This document shows positions 45,379 to 55,983 of a stretch of DNA of 64,000 bases, piece by piece (position 1 is the stretch's first letter; each line of letters opens with the position of its first letter). The notes under the pieces are model-generated. The model saw only the letters and a program-made list of their open reading frames with translations, was not told the origin of the DNA and ran no database searches. Both the position numbers and the translations under genes were made by a program. This stretch comes from Anastatus disparis. Lineage: Eukaryota > Arthropoda > Insecta > Hymenoptera > Eupelmidae. The DNA is taken from the NCBI GenBank assembly GCA_017163975.1, contig JAFFSR010000221.1, forward strand, positions 4,898,001-4,962,000, written 5' to 3'.

Positions 45379-46805
45379 TGCTTTAAAATTAAAAATGCGT
45401 TTATAAAATTAATTTTCCTAAGCTTGTCTTCTTAACACTATAACCAATAACTTGCATACAAATTTTGGAACATTTTCATCGAATAGTTTACAAAAAATAC
45501 CAAATAATTGAAAAATAAACATTGTTTTAAAATTTTCAAAACGCTTTAACGTTACAACTACGCTAAGAAAACCAGTTTTCAAAAGTTCATTTTATTTAGG
45601 CAATCGTAAATAATTTCTATACATAATTTGAAGCTACTTCATCGAGTAGTTTACGTAAAATACCAAAAAATAAGTGAAATTCTATTCAAAATTTACAAAA
45701 TGCTCTAAAATTAAAACTGCGCTAAGAAAATAAGTTTTTCCAAGCTTGCTTTAATTAGGCAATAACAAATAATTTGTATGAAAATTTTTGAGCAAATCTA
45801 TCGAATGGCTTTTGTGTAATAGAAAAAAAATGAAATATGAACATTTTTTCCAAAATTTTCAAAATGCTCTAAAATTAAAACTGCGCTAAGAAAATAAGTT
45901 TTCCAAAGCTTGATTTATTCAGATAATAGTGAATAATTTGCATGAAAATTTTTTAGCAAGTTTATCGAGTGATTTTTGTGCAATAGAAAAGAAATTAAAA
46001 ATAAAAAATTTTTTCAAAATTTTCAAAATGCTCTAAAATTAAATGTGCGCTAAGAAAATTGATAAAATTAGTTTTCAAAAGTTCATTTTATTTTGACAAT
46101 CATAAATAATTCCCATACATAATTTGAAGCTCCTTCATCGAGTAGTTTACGTAAAATATAAAAAAAATTAGAAAAATTTTATTCAAAATTTTCAAAATGC
46201 TCTAAAATTAAAACTGCACTGAGAAAATAAGTTTTTCAAAGCTTGTTTTATTTAGGCCATTGCAAATGATTTCCATAGAAATTTTCGAGCAAATCTATCG
46301 AATGGTTTTTGTGTAATAGAAAAAAAATGAAAAATAGAGATTTTTTACAAAATTTTCAAAATGCTCTAAAATTAAAACTACGCTAAGAAAATAAGTGTTC
46401 CAAAGCTTGTTTTCTTTGGACAATAGCGAATAACTTGCATACAAATTTAGAAGCAAATCTATCGAATGGTTGTCGTAAAATAAAAAATAAATGAAAAAAA
46501 AATTTTTTTTCAAAATTTTCAAAATGCTCTAAAATTAAAAGTGCGCTAAGAAAATCAGTTGGTAAAAGTTTTTCTTCTTTTGGCAGTCGCAAATAATGTT
46601 CATACAAATTTTCAAGAAAATTCTTCGAGTAGTTTACGTAAAATATCAAAAAAATGAAAAATTAAAATTTTTTTAAAATTCTTAAAATGGCTCTAAAAAA
46701 AAACTGAGCTAAGAAGATCAATTTTCAATAGCTTCCCCCCCAGTTAGACAAAAAAATAAATTGCATGCAAAATTTGAAGTTAATCCATCGAGTAGTTCTC
46801 GAGAT
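45379..46805. repeat. Tandem array of a 164-bp repeat, nine units
   Basis: A GCTCTAAAATTAAAACTGCG-like landmark recurs at 45379, 45542, 45701, 45865, 46029, 46198, 46362, 46525 and 46688, with spacing of 159-169 bases. Each unit continues with CTAAGAAAATAAGTTTTC, AAGCTTG, GCATACAAATTT and ATCGAATGGTTT motifs. Divergence among units is considerable, so the array is old. Minus-strand open frames in it (reading LLILEHFENF) are by-products of the repeat. Confidence 0.9.
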
Positions 46806-47620
46806 CTTATTGGCGTACTGAATACACACACACACACAAATAATGAAAAAATAGAAAAAAATTTATGAGGAAGCAAAATAGAAAAAAATGACTTAGAAAA
46901 ATTTTACAGCACAAAACAAAATTGGTATTTTATCTTTATTTTAATTTCTTTTTTAATTTTTTATTCTATGTTTCTATTTGAAAAATTATTTTTTTACGAA
47001 AAATTTTTCGGAAATTTTGGTATTGTACATTTCTGTATATTTTATTTGAGAAACTAGAAAGTTTTACTGCTTCGTTTTTTTATATCAATGAAACTTTATA
47101 AACTGCGTATAAACATTTCTTTCTTAATTTTTTAATAATTGATATTAATAAATTTTTAAATACATAATACATTGAATGAAAAATAACCATTTTTTATTAA
47201 AAAATTAACTATAGTTTTTGAACTTCCTAGTTTCTATATATATACTGGAAGCATAGCTTCTGTCGGCCAGTCCCCACGACTGCCACTCCTCTTTTTTTAT
47301 TTTTATTCATTTATACATTTTAGCCTTTTGACCAAGAAACGGGAATTGGTTTACACTTTATATATTAAATAATGTAACATTCCGTGTCAATCATACCTGC
47401 CCTAAACTTATCCCAAGTAGAATTCGTGATATGATCGCTATTCACCCTCTTGACCCAGAAATGCTAAATACATTTAATCGTTTCTTCCTTCACCAATTAT
47501 GATTTTTTCTATCTTTAATTCACAATTCATTTTTCATTACATATTCTATATTGAAAACTAATTTACTAAAAATAAATCCACTTTCTCCCGCGACTCCCAT
47601 AAAAAACATAGATATCCATT
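46806..47620. other. AT-rich spacer downstream of the ankyrin gene
   Basis: Contains a short CACACACA run (46,827-46,838) and the probable 3' UTR of the ankyrin gene. No gene seen. Confidence 0.5.
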
Positions 47621-48874
47621 TTACTTGTTATTTTGGAACTTAACCACCGGAAAAGCTTCAACTAGATTTTTCATGTCTTCGATTTCTATAAAATTTAATA
47701 TTCTATACGTAGCTATATGACCTTCATTGATGAATGGTATAGCATAGCTCAAACTTGAGCATGCAGCTTGATGAAGTTTTCTTTCTTCCATAGCATCCTC
47801 AAAATGTCTCCATAATATTTCACTATAAATTGGAAACATAATCATAAATTTGGATTTATCCTTAAATGCTTCTTTAATACTTTCATTATCAACATATTTT
47901 GATAATTCATGAATATTCTTTGCTACGAAGTCATAATAAGTTAGGTAATCTGAAAGTTTCTCTTCCTTTAATAGCGCAACTTCGTTTAAACACCGTCTAT
48001 ATAATGAACTTAGTTCAACGCTAAAATTTAAATCTATGTCATTCAAGTAATGATGCATATGCTCTTTTAACGCCATAAACTTTAATACTTCTTTGAAACC
48101 ATATCTTGATTCTACTTTATAACATGTTCTTTTGGCGTAATAAATGGCATCAATACAATTAGCATCATACCTAATAAGTTCTTCGATCATTCGTTGTTGT
48201 TCTTTTCTTTCAATGGGTTCGGGATAATCAAATTTATGTTCCTGCTTAATCATTAATGCACAAAGAGGTGACTGCAAATTTTTATTTTGAACATTAGGTC
48301 GAGCACCTTTCCGCAACAAAATTTTAATGCATTCCGTTGATCTTGCGAGATGAAGAGAAGTCAACTTTTGATGCTTATCAGCGAATTTATACACACTCGC
48401 ACCTCTTGATATAAGCGTTCTTATTCCATTTAAATTATTATATTCTACAGCATAATGCAATGCAGTGTATCCAGAAGAATCAGCCTGTTTTACATCGATA
48501 TTTTCATATACCAACTTTTTTAAATTTTCAGGATATTCAAAACTATTAATCTTATGAATATTATGATTGCCTATTTTTGCCTTATATTTTAAAAGAATAT
48601 TTGTAATATTAAAATCCCGTGAAATCAATGCTTGATCAACTGGTGTAAATCCATGATCGTTCTTTGTATTCACTTTAGCACTATGTTGTAGTAATAGTTC
48701 AGTCATTTTAAAGTCCCTTTGCGAGACGGCATAATGCAAAGGACTATTCCTTTCATAGTCAACTCCATTGACATTACTACCATTCTGTAATAATTTGTTA
48801 ACAGTCTGATAGTCTCTATTATCAACAGCCTTGATCAAAATTAGACTGCTTTTTTTCACCTTTTGCTGTTTCAT
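47621..48874 (-). CDS. Ankyrin-repeat protein with PRANC-like C-terminus, intronless
   Basis: A 417-residue single-exon ORF from ATG (48,874) to TAA. Residues about 9-215 hold five to six ankyrin repeats (NSPLHYAVSQRDFKMTELLL, GFTPVDQALISRDFNITNIL, GYTALHYAVEYNNLNGIRTL, TSLHLARSTECIKILLRKGA). Residues about 285-410 are helical: CLNEVALLKEEKLSDYLTYY, then FPIYSEILWRHFEDAMEERK and a closing INEGHIATYRILNFIEIEDM. That order resembles the F-box-like PRANC domain known from ankyrin proteins of poxviruses, Wolbachia and parasitoid wasps. If so, a role in recruiting a ubiquitin ligase is possible, but this is inference. No signal peptide or membrane segment is visible. Its neighbours are satellites and MITEs, and it lacks introns, unlike every conserved gene around it. 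Confidence 0.8.
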   Translation of the reverse strand: MKQQKVKKSSLILIKAVDNRDYQTVNKLLQNGSNVNGVDYERNSPLHYAVSQRDFKMTELLLQHSAKVNTKNDHGFTPVDQALISRDFNITNILLKYKAKIGNHNIHKINSFEYPENLKKLVYENIDVKQADSSGYTALHYAVEYNNLNGIRTLISRGASVYKFADKHQKLTSLHLARSTECIKILLRKGARPNVQNKNLQSPLCALMIKQEHKFDYPEPIERKEQQRMIEELIRYDANCIDAIYYAKRTCYKVESRYGFKEVLKFMALKEHMHHYLNDIDLNFSVELSSLYRRCLNEVALLKEEKLSDYLTYYDFVAKNIHELSKYVDNESIKEAFKDKSKFMIMFPIYSEILWRHFEDAMEERKLHQAACSSLSYAIPFINEGHIATYRILNFIEIEDMKNLVEAFPVVKFQNNK

Positions 48875-49091
48875 TTTACTTAAAATGTAGAATTACAGTA
48901 TATTTTTTCTATTAAATTGTTTTCTTATGTAAATTGAAACAAGAATCTTGAGTAGAGTTCAAGGTTTCTGCCAGTATAGCTTTTGAACAACTAAACGCAC
49001 GCTGCAAAATGTACAACGTTCTGAACGTAACAGCGCCACCTAATAAACGATGTACGAAAGGTGCTGAACAATAAGCGCATCATTCGTTTTA
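48875..49091. other. Upstream flank of the ankyrin gene
   Basis: Presumed promoter and 5' UTR region. No defined motif recognised. Confidence 0.3.
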
Positions 49092-49319
49092 GGGTCAATC
49101 AGCCAGTAAATGGACGCTTAATCGATGTAAATGGACACTTTTTGAAGTTTTGTCAAATTAATAGTATTAATGATTAAAATTTTTTTATTGCACTATAATT
49201 TTGCAATGTAATTACTCTACTTGCAGAAGATTAGTTACATATAAGAAAACTGAATGTTCAAGACTTATCTTCAATTTTGTCCAGTTATTGGAGGTGTCCA
49301 TTTACCGGCTGATTGACCC
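49092..49319. mobile_element. MITE, 228 bp, TA target duplication
   Basis: Inverted ends GGGTCAATCAGCCAGTAAAT (left) and GGGTCAATCAGCCGGTAAAT (right, opposite strand), about 26 bp with few mismatches, flanked by TA. A GTAAATGGACACTTTTTG motif repeats the terminal sequence just inside the left end. It lies about 220 bases upstream of the ankyrin start. Confidence 0.85.
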
Positions 49320-49419
49320 TATATGATTTGAACGATGAACAGCGATGCACACGTTGTATCTTGTATGTTTTTAACACTGTGCACTCCATAAAGAAGGAGG
49401 CACATAGGTGCGGGCCTAA

Positions 49420-49582
49420 GGGAGAATCCAGATGACGGAACTTTTCAAGGGGCCGTGGTGTTCCGTGCCGTGCTCCGTGCCGTGCCGTGTCCGTACCGTT
49501 CTATGATGGATTGTACCATCTAGACTATCTCGTGTTCCCTGAAAAATTCGATAGTAAATGTACGACGCCTTTCTATTAAATT
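49420..49582. mobile_element. Truncated relative of the 487-bp Harbinger-type MITE
   Basis: Begins GGGAGAATCCAGATGACGGA after TAA and continues with CCATCTAGACTA, CGTGTTCCCTGA and GATAGTAAATGTACGACG, following the order seen at 43,913-44,095. The right half and terminal repeat are absent. A GTGCCGTGCCGT run replaces the GGTAGGGTA-type run of the other copy. Confidence 0.75.
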
Positions 49583-49822
49583 TAACATTAATAAAAACCC
49601 TATTAACATTAAACAACTTTTTATTGTTGAATCTTTAACGTATCATTATGAGATGTTTAGGAAGCAATTTATTGAATCCAAAAGTGTTACTAGGAATAGG
49701 ACTCTTCAATTGCCAAAAAATAAAAAAGAATAAGCGATAAACGGAGTTGTATAGTTGCTATTAAATATTATGATATGTTACCAACGAAATATAAAAATCT
49801 AAATTTAAGTAAAATAGTATAT

Positions 49823-49942
49823 TATGCACCTAGGGAAGTAAAATAAAGGACAGGCCATAGCACGAGTGAATTGACACCCGAGGTGAAGCCGAGGGTGGCA
49901 AACTCGTGCTATGGTTGTCCATTTTACCTTCCATGGTGCATA
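49823..49942. mobile_element. Hairpin element (possible MITE)
   Basis: Imperfect inverted arms from TATGCACCTAGGGAAGTAAA to ACTCGTGCTATGG...GTGCATA, about 45 bases each, meeting around a CCCGAGGTGAAGCCGAGGG centre. Confidence 0.75.
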
Positions 49943-49947
49943 CACGA

Positions 49948-50039
49948 TTTTTTGCCATACCCGGGCCAAAAGTACTTCTACTTCTGCGATTTTGAGCCGG
50001 AAGTAGAAGTGGTACTTTTGGGCAGGGTATGGCAAAAAA
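49948..50039. mobile_element. Second hairpin element, adjacent
   Basis: Arms TTTTTTGCCATACCC...AAAAGTAC...CTTCTACTTC and its mirror ending GGGTATGGCAAAAAA, about 37-40 bases each with a 15-base loop. It starts five bases after the preceding hairpin. Confidence 0.78.
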
Positions 50040-50064
50040 GCTATTAAAATGAAATTTATTAAGT

Positions 50065-50828
50065 CCCTTATGGAAATAATTTCTGTGAATAACTATTAAT
50101 AACTGTGTAAAAATGTGAAAAAATGTGAATAACTGTTAATAACTATAATAAACTACCGCAATTGAGACATTAATAACAGTTGATAACAGTTAATAATTGT
50201 TACGAATAGATAATAATAATGATTAACTGTAAATAATAATAATTAACCGTAAATAATAATAATTAACTGTTATTTATAGTTATTTACAAATATTTATAAT
50301 TTTTCACATTTTTCACATTTATTCACATTTATTCACATTTATTAAAGACTTTTTCACACTTTCAACAATTTTCACGCGTATAATCGTTTTTTTTATATAT
50401 AGGCGAAAAATTTTGTAAATGTGAAAAACTGTTAATAACTGTTAATAAATGTGAAAAACTGTAAATATCTGTAAGAAAGTGTTGATAACTATAATTCATT
50501 GTAACTAATTGCAAATAAATATAAATAATTATAAATAAGTATAAATAATAATAAATTATTCACCATTTCTAAAATTTTGGAAAATGTTAGTAACTGTTAA
50601 TAAATGTGTATAAATGTGTATAAATGTGAATAACTATAAATAATTATTAATAATCATGACTTTCAGTTAATAATTGTTATTTAGTGTTCATAACTATTAT
50701 TAACTATTATTAATTGTTATTAACTGATTTTTACTGTTATTAATTCTTATTAATGTCTCAATTGCGGTAGTTTATTACAATTATTAACAGTTATTCACAA
50801 TTTCTCACAAAAATTATTTTCATATGGG
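50065..50828. repeat. 760-bp fold-back built from iterated AATAACTGTT decamers
   Basis: The ends are inverted copies (CTTATGGAAATAATTTCTGT against AAATTATTTTCATATGGGG), and an inner pair matches strongly: ACTACCGCAATTGAGACATT at 50,153 and AATGTCTCAATTGCGGTAGT at 50,752. Between them are dozens of variants of AATAACTGTT, AACAGTTATT, ATGTGAATAA and TTATTCACAT in both orientations. No ORF. Confidence 0.82.
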
Positions 50829-51267
50829 GTGGATCAAATCTAATTAGTTTAGTTATGATGATTGGAATTATGATCTCTATTAAAGTTTAAAGTTGCAGAA
50901 GTATTATTGGGGGGATATTGTTAGTATTAATATATCTTTTAGAAATTTATATATATTTATAATCTTAGTTGTAAGTTAGTTTGTATGTCTACCAGTCCAA
51001 CAGGGTTGCACCCTCTACAGTTTGCAGGATGTGTGTATTTGTAAGTTTAATTTATAAATTAATACTCTTGTAAATTACTGGTTATAAATAAATAAATAAA
51101 TAGTGGTAAACATATAATAAATTATCTACATGATAATAAAATTCCTGAATGTAGAAAAAAAAATTTCTTCAAATAGCAGATAAATACATTTTTTCTCTTC
51201 TAGAGTCAACTGTAAAAGGAAAATTCATTCTGATGATTAGTTTTTTTACAAAGTTAATTCTTCGATT
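50829..51267. other. AT-rich spacer
   Basis: No gene or repeat structure recognised. Confidence 0.45.
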
Positions 51268-51606
51268 CTAGAAATTCGGCCTACGCTCTGCTATACCGGC
51301 CGGTGTAGTAGAGCGATTGCATGCCCTTAAGGTATTTTCAATTTCATTTCTTGCTATTTCTTTCTCCATTGGATTACCCCTTTTTTCAACTATTCGAAGT
51401 TTTTTTAAATTATTTTCATGATCTTTCAGCGAATCACGATTTCTTTTCATACTAATGTTGAGCATTTTTTCCTGATTTTTCAAAAATTTTTCACTGTCTT
51501 TGTACGAATCTCTTTGCACTTCATGCCTTGCTTTTTTTATTAACAGGTAATTTTTACGATTTGTTGAATATTCTATGTTTAAACGAATTCGGATTTCACT
51601 ATCCAT
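51268..51606 (-). CDS. Hypothetical 112-residue charged, coiled-coil-like protein
   Basis: ATG at 51,606 to a stop at 51,268. The sequence is rich in Lys, Arg, Glu and Asn with heptad-like spacing across residues 15-85 (KKARHEVQRDSYKDSEKFLK, NNLKKLRIVEKRGNP), so it is probably helical. It is not recognised as a known family. Composition is more protein-like than the simple-sequence frames elsewhere, and it stands beside a possible divergent frame at 51,717. It may be a small lineage-specific gene or an exon of one. Confidence 0.4.
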   Translation of the reverse strand: MDSEIRIRLNIEYSTNRKNYLLIKKARHEVQRDSYKDSEKFLKNQEKMLNISMKRNRDSLKDHENNLKKLRIVEKRGNPMEKEIARNEIENTLRACNRSTTPAGIAERRPNF

Positions 51607-51716
51607 TGCTGTTCAGATCTGATCACTTACTACAGTAAACTCAGAATCAGTTTAACGAGATACGATTTAACATTGAGTCGTTTGTTTACATTCTTGAAGT
51701 ATTAGACTACACGACA

Positions 51717-51837
51717 ATGTCAAACATATTTCAAAACTTTGAAATAACGGATATTCCAATAATTATTTCAAATTTAGAAAATAGTATTGACGGAAAAATT
51801 AAAACAATCACCCAGCCCACCCCAGCCTGCAAAAGTA
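51717..51837 (+). CDS. Possible first exon of an unknown gene
   Basis: ATG at 51,717 opens MSNIFQNFEITDIPIIISNL and continues to about residue 40, where AAAA is followed by a GTATGC donor-like site. After that the frame becomes low-complexity. No matching downstream exon was found. It diverges from the minus-strand frame at 51,606 with a 110-base gap. Weak. Confidence 0.2.
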
Positions 51838-52939
51838 TGCAAAAAAAAAAAAAAATGCAAAACGATGTATTTTTATTTCCTCCTTTCAGTAGTGTAATTA
51901 TTATAATTTCCTCCTTTTTAGTTTTTCCAAAAAAAATTGGGAAAGTGCATAATATTTATTTGGCGTTTTTCTTAATAAATAAAAGTTCCAATATAAAATT
52001 TCTGATGTAGGAAAATTCTTTCAAACTTGCTCTAATTTCCTTAATTTTTAACATTAAAAATCAAATTTAGAATAATGCTATTTATTTATTGTTCAAAATC
52101 TTTAATCAGTTTTTTTTATATTATAAAGTTATAAAATTACGTATACGTAAATATATATATTTAAAATTAAAAGTAAACTTGTTTTTATGCTAGCATTTAC
52201 ATTGTAAAAAACATAATTGTTCATTTGTTATTTTTATTTTATCCTCATTATCATAATTATACGCTTAATTCTTAGTGCTTGTAATAATTATGTGCCGATT
52301 TTAATTTCCCGCCTAATGAACCAAATCAGTTGTCATATATTGGAGTATATGCGCAAGCGTATAATTCCATGGAAGGGGTTGGGGAACAGGTTTTTGCAAA
52401 TTTTCGAAGCAACCGAAAAGATAAGTGAAAAAGCAATGTTTTTCTTGCTTTAAAGTAAAAGTTCAAACGAAACGCCGATTATGAATAATTAATTATGAAT
52501 CGACTCACTTGACTTCTTATACTGTCGAGTCTACAGAGACGTAAGTTTAACATTTTTATGCATTTGTTAATTTTTTTTTTAAATGCAGGTTAGAGCCATC
52601 TTCTGCTTGACCTTCCTAATGGATAAAAATAACAGTTTATCAATTTGTAAGCTAATGAATGTTTAATCATGTGAAATTAAAAAATTGAATTTTCGGAAAT
52701 GGGAAATTTTTAATTTTTGCGTTCGAAATTATTTTGAAGAGGGTTATGTTAAATATTTATAGATTTTGTACCAATTATATCTACTTTCCTGTTATTAACA
52801 AATTAACAGTTATGAATGAAATTTTAATATAATCAAAGAGTCATTGACACTATAAACTTTATTTTATTTCAAATAGTTGGAAACAAACAGTTGATTGAGG
52901 AAAAACATACTTTAAGATAATAGCGATTAAAAGAGAAAA
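51838..52939. other. Spacer upstream of OPA3
   Basis: AT-rich, except a GC-richer patch at 52,290-52,410 that could be the OPA3 promoter. Short open frames here show no homology I recognise. Confidence 0.4.
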
Positions 52940-53730
52940 ATGGTAGGGGTTTTTCCTGCCCTTAAATTGGGTGTACTTCTAATCAAACAAATTAGCAAAC
53001 CACTTGCTCAGATTATTGTCAACCAAGCAAAAAATCATCCAATTTTTAGAACGTATTTTATCATACCTCCTGCCCAATGTAAGTATCAAATTTATTAAAG
53101 TGAAATATTATATATTTAACTTTTAATATTTATTTTTTTATTTAATGCATAAGCTATTAATAAAATTACAAGAAATTTATAAATTTTAATGAATAACTAA
53201 TTATCAAATTACATTGACATAAATATTTATAGCTTAAAATAGAAATTACTTAATTGTATTAAATTTTTACAGTTTATCATTGGGCAGAAGTTAAAACAAA
53301 GATGTATATCATGAATTTAGGCAAACCATCAAAAGTTACAAAACTCAATGAACAGATGGCCATTGAGCTTGGCGCTAGTTTAATGGGTGAAGTTATAATT
53401 TTCAGTGTGGCAGGTGGATGTTTAATGCTAGAGTATAATCGACAAGTACAAAAAGAAGCTAAAAAAGAAGAATTAAGACAAATGCAATTACAAAAGTTTA
53501 CTGATGATATACAAGCTTTATATGATACAACAGTTAAACAAGAAGGTGAACTTCAATACCTTCGAAATTCTCTTCAAGAAATATCAAAGAAAACAAAAAT
53601 TAAATTACCCGAGAAAAATTTAGAGTCTAGTGATAATAATAACAGTATAGAAGAAAAACAAAATGTGATTAATCGTGCTATATCTTATTATGAAAATGAA
53701 GTTAAGAAAAAAGATAAAAAACCAAGTTAA
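52940..53730 (+). CDS. OPA3: OPA3-like mitochondrial protein
   Basis: Two exons, 52940-53078 and 53273-53730, joined at a split Phe codon (T|TT) to give 198 residues. The first exon encodes MVGVFPALKLGVLLIKQISK and IIPPAQ. The second continues FYHWAEVKTKMYIMN and has the hydrophobic, glycine-rich segment ELGASLMGEVIIFSVAGGCL that marks the family. The rest is a charged coiled coil ending KKKDKKPS. OPA3 is a mitochondrial membrane-associated protein linked to mitochondrial shape and lipid metabolism; its biochemical activity is not settled. Intron borders are GTAAGT/TTTACAG. Length is close to the human protein. Confidence 0.95.
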
Positions 53731-55150
53731 TTTGTAATATCCAAAGGCAAGTGACTTCTATTGAAAAAAAACAGCGGTTTGGAATTTAGACAATATAAAC
53801 ATATATATTGTTAACGAAGATAGATCATTTTTTTAATGATTATGTATTTTATAGCAACTATATCTGATTTTGTCACTGCGCATTCACTTGTACATAAAAC
53901 TTATTATATTATAAGCATATTATATAAGCATTGTAGAATATACTGAGCATTAGTACACATATACAAATATGATGTATATAACAAAATAATTGAAAATTTA
54001 TAAAATAATAATTAAATTTTAATTTAAAATATTTAACCTTTATTTAAAAATTAATTTTTATAAATTTTTATGCTAGTCAAAAATAATGTCAAACATTGTG
54101 TAAAAAATATGTTATTTTCATTACTTTTTTGTTATTTTTTAATTTTTTAAAATTTTTTTCTATTTGTCACTTGCCTTTTGTGCTATTCAAATCAAGAACA
54201 AAATCAAAAAACAAACGTTTTTTTTTCAAAATTTGAAAAAAAATTATTTAACAATCACTGTTTTTACTTGCTGGCAAGTAATAAAGAAAGCTTGTTAGGT
54301 TGATATACTGATTTTACATTAAATTAAAATTTGCTAAAACTTTATTTGCAGAGACCTTTCATTTCTTAATTCCAACTTGAATCCATTAAAAAAAAAAAGA
54401 TTAAAACTAACAGAAATTGATGTAAATTTTATTGATTTTAATTAAATTTACTTTGCTTTCTATCAGTTTCTATTACTTTTAATCATCTATTTTGAATACT
54501 ATAATATTCTTAATGACAAGATTTTTTTTAATTCATAAACATTCAAATTGAAAATTATATTTTAGGAAATTTTTGGTGATAAAATATCTGTAAAAAAATT
54601 TATTAGGCCTTTCATTTATTTAATATTTTTAGGATTTTATTTTTTTTTATCAAAGAAAAAGATTGTTTCATAAGTATCTACACGAGTGCCATTAAACGCG
54701 TGACTTATGTTTATGTCAATCATAAAAAACTAAAGTTATCTATTCTAATCAGATATAACAGGATTAAAAAAAAAATTTTTTAATCAATTTATAATCTTAC
54801 TTATAAAACGTGATTTGAAAAAAAATTTTTTAAATTAACAGTTTTAAAAAAAATGCAAAGTCTTATTAAAAAATGAATTCCTTTGAAAATAATCATGCAC
54901 TAAAATATATTAAAATTGATTTTTCGATTCACATAAAATAATAATACAAAATCACTAATTGATATTTAAATCAAAAACGTTTTTTATTTTATATAAAAAA
55001 TTTTTGGATCATCTCCAATTTTTAGTAGTTTCAGGTACTTGTTTTGACGAAAATGGGATAATAGAAAATTAAATCACCAATAAAAGCATACAATTACTTT
55101 ACATTACTCAAAAAGTACAATGCACATGTTATTACTAGAATGTAAGATTA
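53731..55150. other. OPA3 3' UTR and intergenic AT-rich DNA
   Basis: Very AT-rich. No clear gene, with only homopolymer runs. OPA3 and PIGN converge here. Confidence 0.5.
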
Positions 55151-55349
55151 GGCCTCAGTGGCTCAATCGGTAGAGCGATGGATTCGTAATCTCGAGATCC
55201 CGAGTTCGAATCCCGCTCTCAGCGACCTACTGATATAAGCACCACTGTACGTTACATGTACTTTGTTCACAAGCACACTGAGATATCTCCGTCGCTAATT
55301 AGCATCGCAATGATAGTACAAATACAGCGACGTTAAAAAAAAAAAAAAA
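55151..55349 (+). mobile_element. tRNA-derived SINE, plus strand, with poly-A tail
   Basis: The most complete plus-strand copy: GGCTCAATCGGTAGAGCGAT head, TTCGTAA in the anticodon-loop position, B box GAGTTCGAATCCC, body, then CAGCGACGTT and a run of 15 A. Confidence 0.92.
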
Positions 55350-55360
55350 GGAATATAGAC

Positions 55361-55461
55361 TTTTTGAGTGTTAAATAGATGTTAAAAAAATTGTTCTCTT
55401 TTAATTAAAATGAATTGAAAGAGAATTTTTTTATATCAACATCTATTTAACACTCGAAAAA
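55361..55461. repeat. Inverted repeat abutting the SINE tail
   Basis: Arms TTTTTGAGTGTTAAATAGAT at 55,361 and its mirror ending at 55,461, about 41-44 bases each with a small gap. It starts 12 bases after the SINE poly-A. Confidence 0.8.
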
Positions 55462-55983
55462 TTACATAATCTTGCAAAAAATTGAAATTATTTTAAATAA
55501 AATGTTATTTTTTTATTCCAACAAAAAGTCTTAAATTAAAAAAAAAATGTTTTAAATGTATTCAAACACAAGGTAAAGAAATAAATAATACATTTTTGTA
55601 CTAATAATTTAAATAATTTATTTTAAATTTATGTACAAATACTTTTAGATACTTAAAATAAACCACCATCACCTTTAATTTAAATTTTTAGAGAAACTTA
55701 ATTTTAATAAATTTAAAATTTTATATCAATACTTTTTTGTAAAAATTTTTTGTAATATATTGGAAAAACATTTGTTTTTTTCATTAAGAAATGATTAACG
55801 AGACACGTTAAATTAAAAAAAGCATAATTTCAATTCTCTCATCAAAAATATTTAATTGATTAAATAATGTTTAACTTATCAATAACTTGGACATAAAATA
55901 ATCAAAAAATATTTTTTCATTAAAATAAAAGTAAATTAATAAGTTTAGTAAAGTTCTAATTCTAAATAAAAGTAAAAGCATTT

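Noticed and set aside
46295..46649. Two minus-strand frames with similar LILEHFENF segments
   Set aside because: The similarity comes from the 164-bp tandem repeat, not from protein repeats.
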